From assembly GCA_016776905.1 (NCBI GenBank), contig JADHSM010000004.1, positions 1-64,000 on the forward strand: a stretch of 64,000 nucleotides of DNA. The letters are read 5' to 3'. The first letter of the stretch is position 1, and the number at the start of each line of letters is the position of its first letter. The notes beneath the pieces are model-generated. The model did not search any database. It had not been told where the DNA came from and saw nothing but the letters and a program-made list of their open reading frames with translations. A program made the translations under genes and the position numbers. This document shows, in pieces, positions 55,401 to 63,128 of the stretch. This stretch comes from Planctomycetota bacterium. GTDB lineage: Bacteria; Planctomycetota; UBA8108; UBA1146.

Positions 55401-57025
55401 ACACCATCATTGTCATCATCGGGGTCTGCCTCATCGCAGATTCCATCGAGATCATTGTCTGGGCCGTCATCCAAGGGGAATGTGGGACATGGATCGACGT
55501 CAGCACATTGGCCATCGCCGTCGATATCGTTGTCCGGATCATTGGGGCAGGGATCGCTATCGCCACAAAATGCGTCACCGTCAATGTTATTTTGTGGGTC
55601 GAAAGGACAGGCATCGCAGCCATCGGGAATACCGTCATTGTCCGCATCGAGAGCATCGCTGAATCCACTGCAAATATCGTCGGGGTCACAGACTCCATCA
55701 TTGTCGGAGTCCACTGCTCCGGGGACTGTGCAACCTGCAGAGCTGACAAATACAATATCTAGAGCTCCAGTTCCCTGATTGTTATTCCAGCCACCGAGTC
55801 GAATGTAGTACTCGGTCAAAGCGGAGACAGGAAATTGAATCTCGGAAGTGAAGTTGTCACATGCTGCAGGGGAATCACCGCTGCAGTCGACCTGCTGAAG
55901 CGATCCACAGGTTCCTGTGTAGAGAACCAAGTCAGTGTCGAAATCAGTGAGATTACAGGTCGAAAATATGGCGAAACCATTTGAGGGAGGAGTGTAACTG
56001 AACCAGATATCACTTCCCACGAGGTCCAAGTCGGTTCCTGTGCACTGTGTACCGTCGAGAGCAGGGTAAGAAGTCAACATGCTGCTTGTTGCTACCGTGG
56101 TATCGACGGGGTTTAGACCAATGGTGGCGATAGTTGCGCCCCAGCACTCATCATTCGATAAATCCCAACAGGGGGTCGTTTGATTGGCCATGTTATGAGG
56201 GTCATCGGGGCAGTTGTCGCAGAAATCTGGGATACCGTCCTGATCAGAATCTATACGGTCATCTCCGTTGGGGCACTGGTCTGCGTGGTCGCAAACCTGA
56301 TCACCGTCACTGTCGATGGATCCGCCTGCATCCAGGGGGCAACCGTCACAGGGATCCAGGACACCGTCTCCATCTGAATCTCCTTCGCATTCGTCAGGAA
56401 GACCATTTTGGTTACAGTCATTGCCGGTTATTTGGCAATCGTCAGGAATGCCATCGTTGTTGCAATCGGTGCTTGCACCTGTGGCGATATCAACATTATC
56501 GCTGGTTCCATTATTGTTGCAGTCAGGGCCTGAAGAGGGTGCTGTGATGGAGCCAGATACATTGAAAAAGTTACGAGGACTATTTGTAGACTGTGCGCCG
56601 TTCCTATTGATGGAGGTGACTCCGTCAATGGGGAGTGCACCGTAGGAAACTTCATCGCCAGACCCAGAGAACACAAGTGTTGAACCGAATAATCGAAGAA
56701 AGTTATCTGGTATTGTGTAATCAGGAGTCGGAGCATTAGGTAAGCCCGCGAACGCTGCCGTTGCAATCAATACTCGGCGATTAGAGGTATTAATGTTCGT
56801 CGGTAGATTCGATGGAAAGTTGAAGTTCGTCTCTGAGGTGGACAAGGATGTACCACCAAGGAGCCAGCCGGCGTCGTCTCCGTCATCCACCAGTTCGACA
56901 AATTGAATCGTTCCATCACTGTTCGAGTAGATCTCACTGATCAACCACTTGTGATTGTCTGCAAAAGCAATTGCAGGGAAGATGACTAATATTAATAAAG
57001 TGGTTAATGAAAACCGATAACCCAT
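52469..57025 (-). CDS. Giant secreted thrombospondin-type-3 repeat protein with a dockerin-like tail
   Basis: Extracellular protein of 1518 aa, highly acidic. ATG 57025 has AGGAGG 6 nt upstream and opens signal peptide LTTLLILVIFPAIAFA. Residues about 25-180 form a lamin-tail-like beta domain (KWLISEIYSNSDGTIQFVEL). After a first TSP3 block comes a PPC-like beta-sandwich (LVGSDIWFSYTPPSNGFAIF, LGGWNNNQGTG). About 900 residues follow with TSP3-like calcium loops DxDxDGxxD, including ten copies of a roughly 55-residue super-repeat marked by CRDxDxDGCDDCSSG. A shorter 19-residue Cys-repeat block precedes the C-terminal dockerin-like module (RGDSNSDGQIDVSDGI, NADNMLNLADPVFLL) ending GPDLNSLLPC...CP. 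Likely a rigid calcium-bound surface or matrix protein. Confidence 0.93.
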   Translation of the reverse strand: MGYRFSLTTLLILVIFPAIAFADNHKWLISEIYSNSDGTIQFVELVDDGDDAGWLLGGTSLSTSETNFNFPSNLPTNINTSNRRVLIATAAFAGLPNAPTPDYTIPDNFLRLFGSTLVFSGSGDEVSYGALPIDGVTSINRNGAQSTNSPRNFFNVSGSITAPSSGPDCNNNGTSDNVDIATGASTDCNNDGIPDDCQITGNDCNQNGLPDECEGDSDGDGVLDPCDGCPLDAGGSIDSDGDQVCDHADQCPNGDDRIDSDQDGIPDFCDNCPDDPHNMANQTTPCWDLSNDECWGATIATIGLNPVDTTVATSSMLTSYPALDGTQCTGTDLDLVGSDIWFSYTPPSNGFAIFSTCNLTDFDTDLVLYTGTCGSLQQVDCSGDSPAACDNFTSEIQFPVSALTEYYIRLGGWNNNQGTGALDIVFVSSAGCTVPGAVDSDNDGVCDPDDICSGFSDALDADNDGIPDGCDACPFDPQNNIDGDAFCGDSDPCPNDPDNDIDGDGQCADVDPCPTFPLDDGPDNDLDGICDEADPDDDNDGVADLEDNDPINPFVCRDIDNDGCDDCALGVNDPLNDGVDNDGDGLCDSADDDDDNDGVPDAQDSAPLDPTLCGDQDNDLCEDCSSGIFDLANDGVDSDGDGLCDSGDPDIDNDGIENACDLDQTPGTDCNSDLILDSCQLSANDCDGNQIPDDCQPDLDGDGSPDVCDLDDDNDGVEDTADSAPGDSTICRDADLDGCDDCSSGTDNPAADGLDTDADGLCDLGDSDDDGDGVSDAEDSNPLNPTLCRDSDGDGCDDCSSGSESAANDGLDTDGDGLCDTGDPDDDNDGVLDDSDIASTDPFICGDSDQDGCDDCTSGSFDPQSDGADTDSDGICDDADPDLDGDGILNECDLDQTGGLDCNSDLLDDSCQLSGNDCNSDGIPDDCTLATDDCDADLILDSCQIDTDADGTIDNCDLDDDNDGVADSEDSAPLDNFLCQDSDLDGCDDCSSGSWNSSADGDDFDGDGLCDSGDTDDDADGVPDDQDNSPLNPTSCQDIDQDGCDDCASGINLPLEDGLDSDGDGLCDFGDSDDDNDGVSDSLDESPLNPNLCRDADADGCDDCSSGFDNPSADGTDSDGDGLCDVGDTDIDGDGIENNCDIDLTNGSDCQGDNIDDTCQLLTNDCDVNGVPDDCELDSDSDGSIDICDLDDDNDGVLDSQDSDTLNPNLCRDADGDGCDDCLSGFDNTSADGPDLDGDGLCDLGDLDDDGDGVSDLEDEAPTDATLCRDADLDGCDDCSSGFDNPSNDGLDSDGDGICDINDGDLDGDGVLNSCDPDQVPGPDCNNNGTLDECDINTGFSSDCDADGTPDSCQMLNSSAADCDNDGQLDSCEITDGLDDDCNDDGVLDSCELAQGSPDCDANGVPDACDISSGAIDTNTNGIPDTCEGTFFIRGDSNSDGQIDVSDGIVIIYTIFGMMAPPCGMAMDVNADNMLNLADPVFLLQGIFSGEVQIPAPYPQCGPDLNSLLPCSVTSNCP

Positions 57026-57369
57026 GGGGGCCCTCCTTGTATTTGCGAGGACAAATTGATTCTGCATTCTTTACTTCTCCGACTCGCTGGAATGGATAAA
57101 CAAACTTGTGCCCTGAATAGTGCATTCGTCATGAGTACCTTTTAATCAGTAGTTCATGGCAGACGTGCTATCTCTAGACGTGCTTTGTTAACAACAATAC
57201 TACCAGTTAATAATCCAGACGCAGGTTGCGATCTCAAGCGTTGATTTCGATAATTTTCTATATACAAAAGACAGGCGTTGATAGTCAGGTGAGAACGAAA
57301 TAAGCATGCGTTCGAAGTCTACTTTGTCACATAAGTCACAAAGTGTGATCAGTATAAAAAACGTATCCC
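57026..57369. other. Intergenic region upstream of the thrombospondin-repeat gene
   Basis: 344 bp, AT-rich. It holds an inverted repeat ACTTTGT (57321-57327) / ACAAAGT (57338-57344) about 25 bp past the ASPIC lipoprotein stop, with no T-run after it. A direct repeat AGACGTGCT occurs near 57161 and 57177. No coding frame or clear promoter is visible. Confidence 0.45.
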
Positions 57370-59130
57370 TTAGTGTTTCTTACCGGCACCTTTTATCAGT
57401 TTCATGGAGTCTGTCGAGAGTTTGAACAATTCCTCGGTGCCATCTGGCCAACGAACCTTTACCCATGTGTTGATAATCGAGGGTTGGGTCGTTGTCATTA
57501 CGACTGAAGCGCGTCCGGATGACTGGAACGAATACTGACGAAGCATCACTTGTGAAAACGGATGAACTTGATCGAGCAAAGTCAACTTTGCTCCTATAGC
57601 TTCTCTATTCAGGCCCGATTGTTCTAGCGTGATTTTGCAACTGTTTCCTTGAGCGATAGTTTCATTAAGATAAAAATGTGGGGGACCATTGAGCGTTGAT
57701 GTGATGACGTCCATATCGCCGTCATTGTCCCAATCGTCGAGAACCAGGCAACGGCCGACGTGGTTTTTGTTTTCCCCAATTCCTAATGGAGTGGGTGAAA
57801 AACGAACAGATTTTTCAGTGGTCATGGATCCTATTAATAGTTGATCTTTTTGGCGAAAACCCGGTGAAGAATTGACGGTATCTGCGTGTGGGTAGACATG
57901 CCCGTTGCTGATGAAAATATCAGGAATCCCATCGAGATTGAAATCGGAGATGCCGACTCCCCAACTGAGCGGAGACCTTGTGGGGCCTGAGAGGCCTGTG
58001 GTTGCTGCGATATCTCGGAATGTGCCATCGTTTTGATTGGAGTACAGATTCAGGCTTTCTCTCTCGAAATTCGTCACGATAAGGTCGAGGCCCTCGTCGC
58101 CATTTAGGTCTGCGACAGCGATTCCCATTCCCGCCTGCTCTTGGCCATCCTGATCGACTCCGATGCCTGATAAGAGTCCCTCATCTGTCCAGGTCCCATC
58201 GGGTGATCGTGTCCAGAGGTGATTGGGGCTCGAATCATTGGCGACGAAGATTTCCGGATAGGGATCTCCGAACAGGTCGACAATCGTCACTGCCAAGCCA
58301 AATCCAGCACTGCTTTTGGAGAGTCCCCAATCCTGTGTGCGATCAATAAATTTCCAGTTTCCGACATTTTCGAAAACAAGATCAGTGAGAGCAGGAAGAC
58401 CTCTTGGGCCGCAGAGGACCGGCTGATTTTCCCAAAGGCATGACCATTCAGTTCCATGAAGCGGTGGAGATTCAAATGGGAATTTGAGGTATCTGCATAT
58501 AAAGAGGTCGAGATCCCCATCTAGATCTAAATCTCCAAAAGAAGCACTCGTACACCAGGACTCGGTCGCGATTCCGGAGTCCTCAATAGGATGAAAAGTG
58601 CCGGATCGGTTTTCCAGTAAGAGGCAGCCATCGATTCCAGTGAGGAAAAGGTCGTCATCTCCATCCGCATCAATGTCAGCGGCGGCTGCTCCACACGTCC
58701 AGCGTAGAGCAGGGATCCCCGCTGCACCGGGGATTTCGGTGAGTTCGCCATCAGGGCTGCAACGGAGTAATTGCGGATCGAAGCCTGCTTCTCCTTTGTT
58801 CCATTTTTCAAGGGTCGATCCTGAAGTGAGAAGAATTTCGCTGGTGCCATCTCCTTCGAGGTCGAGTACGACGAGCCCTGTTGATTTGACGTCCAAAATC
58901 GTGCCAGGGTCCTGAGTACCGTTTCGTTGGAGGATGTCCTGATGCGTGGGCAATGAGAGTAGACGAAAGGTGTTTTTCGTCGAGTTTGAAGCCTGTGGGT
59001 TGGGTTCCGATTGAGGCGAGCACCCGCAGAGGAGGGCACACAGCAAGGCCGATATCATGATGGCATTCTGCAACACGGAATTTCGAATCAACCTAGGGTT
59101 TTGAATCCATCCAGTGTTATCCGGCATCAT
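57370..59130 (-). CDS. Lipoprotein with FG-GAP/VCBS repeats and ASPIC/UnbV C-terminus (CRTAC1 family)
   Basis: Predicted lipoprotein of 586 aa; lipobox LLCGC after a hydrophobic stretch. Seven or more FG-GAP/VCBS calcium-loop repeats form a beta-propeller: DLEGDGTSEILLTSG, DIDADGDDDLFLTG, DLDLDGDLDLFICRY, DLNGDEGLDLIVTN, DFNLDGIPDIFISNG, DWDNDGDMDVITST. The C-terminus is the ASPIC/UnbV domain with QVMLRQYSFQSSGRASVVM and VRWPDGTEELFKL. CRTAC1-like proteins of this layout are frequent in Planctomycetota; their role is not settled. ATG 59130 (or the adjacent ATG 59127) follows GGAAGG. A GTG at 59157 is possible, and one at 59058 would leave too short a signal peptide. Single-gene unit. Confidence 0.9.
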   Translation of the reverse strand: MMPDNTGWIQNPRLIRNSVLQNAIMISALLCALLCGCSPQSEPNPQASNSTKNTFRLLSLPTHQDILQRNGTQDPGTILDVKSTGLVVLDLEGDGTSEILLTSGSTLEKWNKGEAGFDPQLLRCSPDGELTEIPGAAGIPALRWTCGAAAADIDADGDDDLFLTGIDGCLLLENRSGTFHPIEDSGIATESWCTSASFGDLDLDGDLDLFICRYLKFPFESPPLHGTEWSCLWENQPVLCGPRGLPALTDLVFENVGNWKFIDRTQDWGLSKSSAGFGLAVTIVDLFGDPYPEIFVANDSSPNHLWTRSPDGTWTDEGLLSGIGVDQDGQEQAGMGIAVADLNGDEGLDLIVTNFERESLNLYSNQNDGTFRDIAATTGLSGPTRSPLSWGVGISDFNLDGIPDIFISNGHVYPHADTVNSSPGFRQKDQLLIGSMTTEKSVRFSPTPLGIGENKNHVGRCLVLDDWDNDGDMDVITSTLNGPPHFYLNETIAQGNSCKITLEQSGLNREAIGAKLTLLDQVHPFSQVMLRQYSFQSSGRASVVMTTTQPSIINTWVKVRWPDGTEELFKLSTDSMKLIKGAGKKH

Positions 59131-59453
59131 CCGTCCTTCCGTGAGGTGGAATGGCACTCACTCCACACAAGGAATGTATCAGATAAATAGGATTGGTAAT
59201 GGGGGATTTGACGCTCTGGAGCGGAAGAAGAGCGACTTCTTACCAAAAGCCTGAACTGGATGACAGAAGCAGACTGCCTCAGCGGGGTATTCGCTCAACC
59301 GGGGTCGGGAAAATTAGGAACCTTACAAATTGAACGGGGTTATCAGTGTCTCATGGGGAGGAAATCTAGATTTCCTTTGGCTGCACGTCGACTTCTCATA
59401 AAATAGAGGTTCGTTTTCTACTTTGCGGTGGATAATAAAGATATGGAGACGGG
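59131..59453. other. Divergent intergenic region
   Basis: 323 bp between the ASPIC lipoprotein gene and the peroxidase gene. Contains the 18-bp palindrome at 59359-59376; otherwise no RNA gene, terminator or coding frame that I can support. Confidence 0.5.
59359..59376. promoter_or_regulatory. 18-bp perfect palindrome upstream of the peroxidase gene, candidate operator
   Basis: AGGAAATCTAGATTTCCT is fully self-complementary with no spacer. It ends 77 bp before the peroxidase ATG, in the likely promoter zone. Such a site could bind a dimeric repressor or activator; the regulator is not identifiable here. Confidence 0.4.
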
Positions 59454-61016
59454 ATGAGCTCTCGACCGATTTCTTCAGTGCGATTATTCTTTTTGCTGTT
59501 CCTTGCATGGCTCAGTTTCGGCGACGTTCTCGTCGCTCAAGGTCCGCCGCCACCACCACCGCCTCCTGGAGGAGGGGGGATTCCACCGTTGCCTCCAGTT
59601 CCGGAGCCTGCCCAAAATCCCAGTACTCCAGAAAAGGAAATGCTGGGTAAGTTTCTTTTTTGGGAAACACAGCTTTCACAGGATAGGGCCGTTTCTTGTG
59701 GGACATGTCATTTTCCTGAAGCGGGGGGTAGTGACCCGAGGACTTTGTCTGAAGTGACCCGCCATCCGGGGAGCGATGGTGTCCTAGGAACTCCGGATGA
59801 CATCATGGGATCGATAGGATCTCAGTCACAGAATTGTGACGGAACGATCCTGAGTAACACTTTCTTTGGAACCGAAAGACAAGTGACGAATCGTAAGTCT
59901 CAATCGACTTTGGGTGCGATGTACTCACCAAATCTCTTTTGGGATGGAAGGATTGGTCCTCAGTTTATCAATCCTGAAACAGGAGCCGTGAGTATTCCCG
60001 GAGCTGGAAGCGGATCTCCTGCAGGTGGTGCACTCGAAGCTCAGGCGATTGATCCTATTTTGTCTGAAATAGAAATGGGCTGTGATTCTCGATCATGGGA
60101 TGATGTCCGTGCTCGATTGTTGGCTGCGGTTCCTCTTCAGTACTCCACCAACATCCCGGTCGCTATGGCTTCGACGTTGGCACAGTTCCCTGATTACTCA
60201 GCACTGTTCACTATGGCCTTTGGTACTCCTACCATCACAGCAGAGCGAATCGCATTTGCCATTGCTGCGTATGAGAGGACACTGAACCCTGATCAAACTC
60301 CGTTTGATTTGTTCCTTGCAGGGAATCCCAACGCTATGAGCAATGATGCACAGCAGGGTTTCAATCGATTCCAGAATGCCTGCCTGCCTTGTCATGGCGG
60401 TCCATTCTTGAGTGACAATGTTTTCCACGACATCGGTGTGCGACCTGAAAATGAAGACTTAGGTCGATTCCTCATCACGGGTAACAATGTTGACAGGGGT
60501 AGATTTAAAACTCCTCCTCTTCGAAATGTGGAGTTAAGAGCGCCTTACTTCCACAATGGTGGAAAAGAGACCCTTTTAGATGTCGTCAACTTTTATAATG
60601 GAGGAGGAGATTTCCAGAATCCTGAACAAGGCCCTGGTACCCCTCCATTAGGACTTCCGCTCGGTGCTCGTCTCGATATCGTAGAGTTTCTCGAAGCTTT
60701 GACCGATCCCCGCGCTGAACAAGGACTCCCGCCCTTTGATCACCCCTCGATGCCTGTATATTTCAGAAGAGGCGATGTGAATTCTGACGGAGTTATGGAT
60801 ATCAGTGATGCGATTGGAGTCCTTCAGTACCTTTTCGATGGTCTCGTGGTGAATTGTGACGATGCTGCAGATGCCAATGACGACGGAGAGATCAATATTT
60901 CGGATGCTGTGAGATTGTTGTCCCGGTTGTTTAACGGGGGAGAACCTCTTCCTGCACCTTCTGAATCGGCTGAAGGTCCTGATTTAACAATCGATCAACT
61001 GGAGTGCTTGAACTGA
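59454..61016 (+). CDS. Di-haem cytochrome c peroxidase (MauG-like) with dockerin-like tail
   Basis: Exported protein of 520 aa. Signal peptide (LFFLLFLAWLSFGDVLVAQ), a poly-Pro/Gly linker, then a di-haem peroxidase domain with two haem c motifs: Cys82-Gly-Thr-Cys85-His86 and Cys310-Leu-Pro-Cys313-His314. Family landmarks include ALGxxLFxE-like MLGKFLFWETQLS at the start, SQSTLGAMYSPNLFWDGR, ERIAFAIAAYERTL, and RFKTPPLRNVELRAPYFHNG near the end. It should reduce hydrogen peroxide or oxidise a protein partner in the periplasm or outside. The C-terminal 75 residues are dockerin-like (RRGDVNSDGVMDISDAI, NDDGEINISDAV) with tail GPDLTIDQLEC. GGAG 6 nt upstream supports ATG 59454. Followed by a terminator. 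Confidence 0.93.
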   Translation: MSSRPISSVRLFFLLFLAWLSFGDVLVAQGPPPPPPPPGGGGIPPLPPVPEPAQNPSTPEKEMLGKFLFWETQLSQDRAVSCGTCHFPEAGGSDPRTLSEVTRHPGSDGVLGTPDDIMGSIGSQSQNCDGTILSNTFFGTERQVTNRKSQSTLGAMYSPNLFWDGRIGPQFINPETGAVSIPGAGSGSPAGGALEAQAIDPILSEIEMGCDSRSWDDVRARLLAAVPLQYSTNIPVAMASTLAQFPDYSALFTMAFGTPTITAERIAFAIAAYERTLNPDQTPFDLFLAGNPNAMSNDAQQGFNRFQNACLPCHGGPFLSDNVFHDIGVRPENEDLGRFLITGNNVDRGRFKTPPLRNVELRAPYFHNGGKETLLDVVNFYNGGGDFQNPEQGPGTPPLGLPLGARLDIVEFLEALTDPRAEQGLPPFDHPSMPVYFRRGDVNSDGVMDISDAIGVLQYLFDGLVVNCDDAADANDDGEINISDAVRLLSRLFNGGEPLPAPSESAEGPDLTIDQLECLN

Positions 61017-61062
61017 GACTTCGAATTCTAGATCAGGTGCAGTGAAACTTAGGAATCCTTCT

Positions 61063-61098
61063 AAAAGGGCAAACGGTGAACCGTTTGCCCTTTTTTTT
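61063..61098 (+). terminator. Rho-independent terminator of the peroxidase gene
   Basis: A 14-bp perfect stem AAAAGGGCAAACGG / CCGTTTGCCCTTTT with loop TGAA, continuing into a run of eight T. The A-run on the left arm could let it also work in the minus direction. Confidence 0.93.
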
Positions 61099-61250
61099 GT
61101 GACTATCATGATCAATATGAATCGTCCTCCATATTATGACTCTTGTCTCTCGTGATTTCGATAACTTCGATTCCAATCAATACTCGGTATATTGGAATGA
61201 ATATTATTATCGCAAAAAGATCCCTTGGTCTGTTATTCGGGGAGGCTCTC

Positions 61251-63128
61251 ATGACACGCCTTTTAGTCATTCTATTTTGTTCTTTGCCCAGCTTGTTGCT
61301 GGCTCAGACTTTTGAGGCTGATCTCCGATTGACGAACGTCACGACAAGTCCAGGGCTACCCCTGACGACTCGTGTTCTTCTGGATCATGATGTGGATTGC
61401 GAAGCCTTTTCATTTGGCGTCACCCATGACGAATCTCTCTTGACCCTCAGCAGTGTTGAGAGAGGAATACATCTCGAAAATGCCACACTTGGCGGTGTTA
61501 CTCCGGATTATTTGATGTTGGAATCTCAACCCATTGGTGGGGGAGGATTCATCGTCGGCTGTTTGTTTGACCTGACTCCGCCCATCACTGATCTGGTAGC
61601 CGGAACCAGCAGAGAATTAATTATTGCCACTTACATTCCGAATCCGACAGCTTCTGGATCGACCACCATCAATTTCTCAGGTGCACTTCATGTTCCCCCT
61701 GTAGATGTTCTTGTGATTCTTGCGGGCCAAGAGATTATTCCAACAATGACATCGGGGACGGTTTCATTTATCACGGATTGCAATGTGAATGGAGTTCCGG
61801 ACTCGGAAGATATTGCGACTGGTACAAGTCCTGATTGCGACTTGGATGGCATTCCTGATGAATGTGGATTTAGTCAGGGGACTGCTGACTGTGATGGGGA
61901 TGGTGTCCCTGACAGTTGCGAATCGGATTGTAACCTAGATCTCATACCCGATGATTGTCAGCCTGCTTTGGATTGTGACAGTGATGGTCTTTTAGATATT
62001 TGCGCCATTTCGGATGGCCTGGCGTCGGATTGTGATTTGGATGGAGTTCCGGACGATTGTGAAATCGCTCAGGCTCAAGAACCCGATTGTGACCTCGATG
62101 GAATTCCTGATGTTTGTTCTATTGATCTGGGATTAGTGTCTGATTGTAATCAAGATTTAGTACCCGATTCCTGCAACATTCAAGCGGGTGCAGCGGATTG
62201 CGATCTCAATGGAATCTTAGATTCGTGCCAGATCGTTGCCGGTAATTCTTCCGATTGTGATTCAGATGGCGTCCTAGATACCTGCGCTATTGATCAAGGA
62301 ATATCTTCGGATTGTGATTTGGATGCGGTTCCAGATGATTGCGAGATTGCTCAATCGGTAGAGGCTGATTGTGATCTCGATGGTGTCATCGACGGGTGTG
62401 CGATAAGTCAGGGAATCGTTTTTGATTGTGACCAAGACTTGATTCCAGACTCCTGCAACATTCAGGCGGGAGCGCTCGATTGCGATCTCAATGGGATTTT
62501 GGATACATGTCAATTGGCCAGTGGCTCAGCTTCTGATTGTGATCAAGACGGATCTTTGGACTCTTGTGAGATCAATACGGGCAATGTGCTCGATTGCGAT
62601 TCTGATGGAGTTCCTGATCCTTGTGCTATCTCAAGCGGAGTCGTCAGTGATTGCGATTTCAATACCATCCCTGATGAATGTTCGATTACAGCCGATCCTA
62701 CATTGGACTGTGATCTGGACGGTGGTCTCGATGTTTGCCAATTGAATAATGGAACAGCCGAGGACTGTAATCTCAATGGAGTACTCGACTCTTGTGATAT
62801 TACAGGCGGTTTAGATCAGGATCAAAATGGTGTTCCTGATGACTGTCAAAATGCTGACTTCATCAGGGGTGATTGCTCAGCGAATATGTCTTTCAATATC
62901 GCAGATGCAATTTTGAGCCTCAATTATCTCTTTGGTCAGACTACTGTTGAATGCCTTGATGCATGTGACGTGAATGATGATGAAGTCCTCAATATTGCAG
63001 ATGCTGTGTTCACTCTTGCCGCTCTCTTTAGTGGCGGGCCTATGCCTACAGCGCCATTTCCGAACTGTGGAGAAGATCTGGTCGGAAGTGGTTTGGGATG
63101 TGACGTCTTCAACCTCGGTTGCCCTTAA
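61251..63128 (+). CDS. Secreted cohesin-like protein with about twenty 19-residue Cys/Asp repeats and a dockerin-like tail
   Basis: Extracellular protein of 625 aa. GGGGAGG 5 nt before ATG 61251 and signal peptide MTRLLVILFCSLPSLLLAQ decide the start; an ATG at 61143 is too far upstream. Residues about 20-180 form a beta domain resembling a cohesin (FEADLRLTNVTTSPGLPL, LDHDVDCEAFSFGVTHDESL, PTASGSTTINFSG), only a weak match by eye. Then about 20 repeats of roughly 19 residues follow: DCDLDGVPDDCEIAQ, DCDLNGILDSCQI and variants, each with a calcium-loop-like DxDxDGxxD and two Cys. The C-terminal dockerin-like module reads RGDCSANMSFNIADAI, NDDEVLNIADAVFTL, tail GEDLVGSGLGC...CP. Its stop shares TTAA with the convergent helicase stop. 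Confidence 0.88.
   Translation: MTRLLVILFCSLPSLLLAQTFEADLRLTNVTTSPGLPLTTRVLLDHDVDCEAFSFGVTHDESLLTLSSVERGIHLENATLGGVTPDYLMLESQPIGGGGFIVGCLFDLTPPITDLVAGTSRELIIATYIPNPTASGSTTINFSGALHVPPVDVLVILAGQEIIPTMTSGTVSFITDCNVNGVPDSEDIATGTSPDCDLDGIPDECGFSQGTADCDGDGVPDSCESDCNLDLIPDDCQPALDCDSDGLLDICAISDGLASDCDLDGVPDDCEIAQAQEPDCDLDGIPDVCSIDLGLVSDCNQDLVPDSCNIQAGAADCDLNGILDSCQIVAGNSSDCDSDGVLDTCAIDQGISSDCDLDAVPDDCEIAQSVEADCDLDGVIDGCAISQGIVFDCDQDLIPDSCNIQAGALDCDLNGILDTCQLASGSASDCDQDGSLDSCEINTGNVLDCDSDGVPDPCAISSGVVSDCDFNTIPDECSITADPTLDCDLDGGLDVCQLNNGTAEDCNLNGVLDSCDITGGLDQDQNGVPDDCQNADFIRGDCSANMSFNIADAILSLNYLFGQTTVECLDACDVNDDEVLNIADAVFTLAALFSGGPMPTAPFPNCGEDLVGSGLGCDVFNLGCP

Noticed and set aside
53100-55500. Dense DNA repeats as a possible minisatellite or mobile element
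   Set aside because: They are the coding repeats of the thrombospondin-type-3 protein and keep the reading frame throughout.
55194-55778. Plus-strand frame of 194 codons and similar Ser-rich frames between 52700 and 56700
   Set aside because: They arise because the Asp/Gly codons of the calcium repeats read as Ser/Pro on the other strand.
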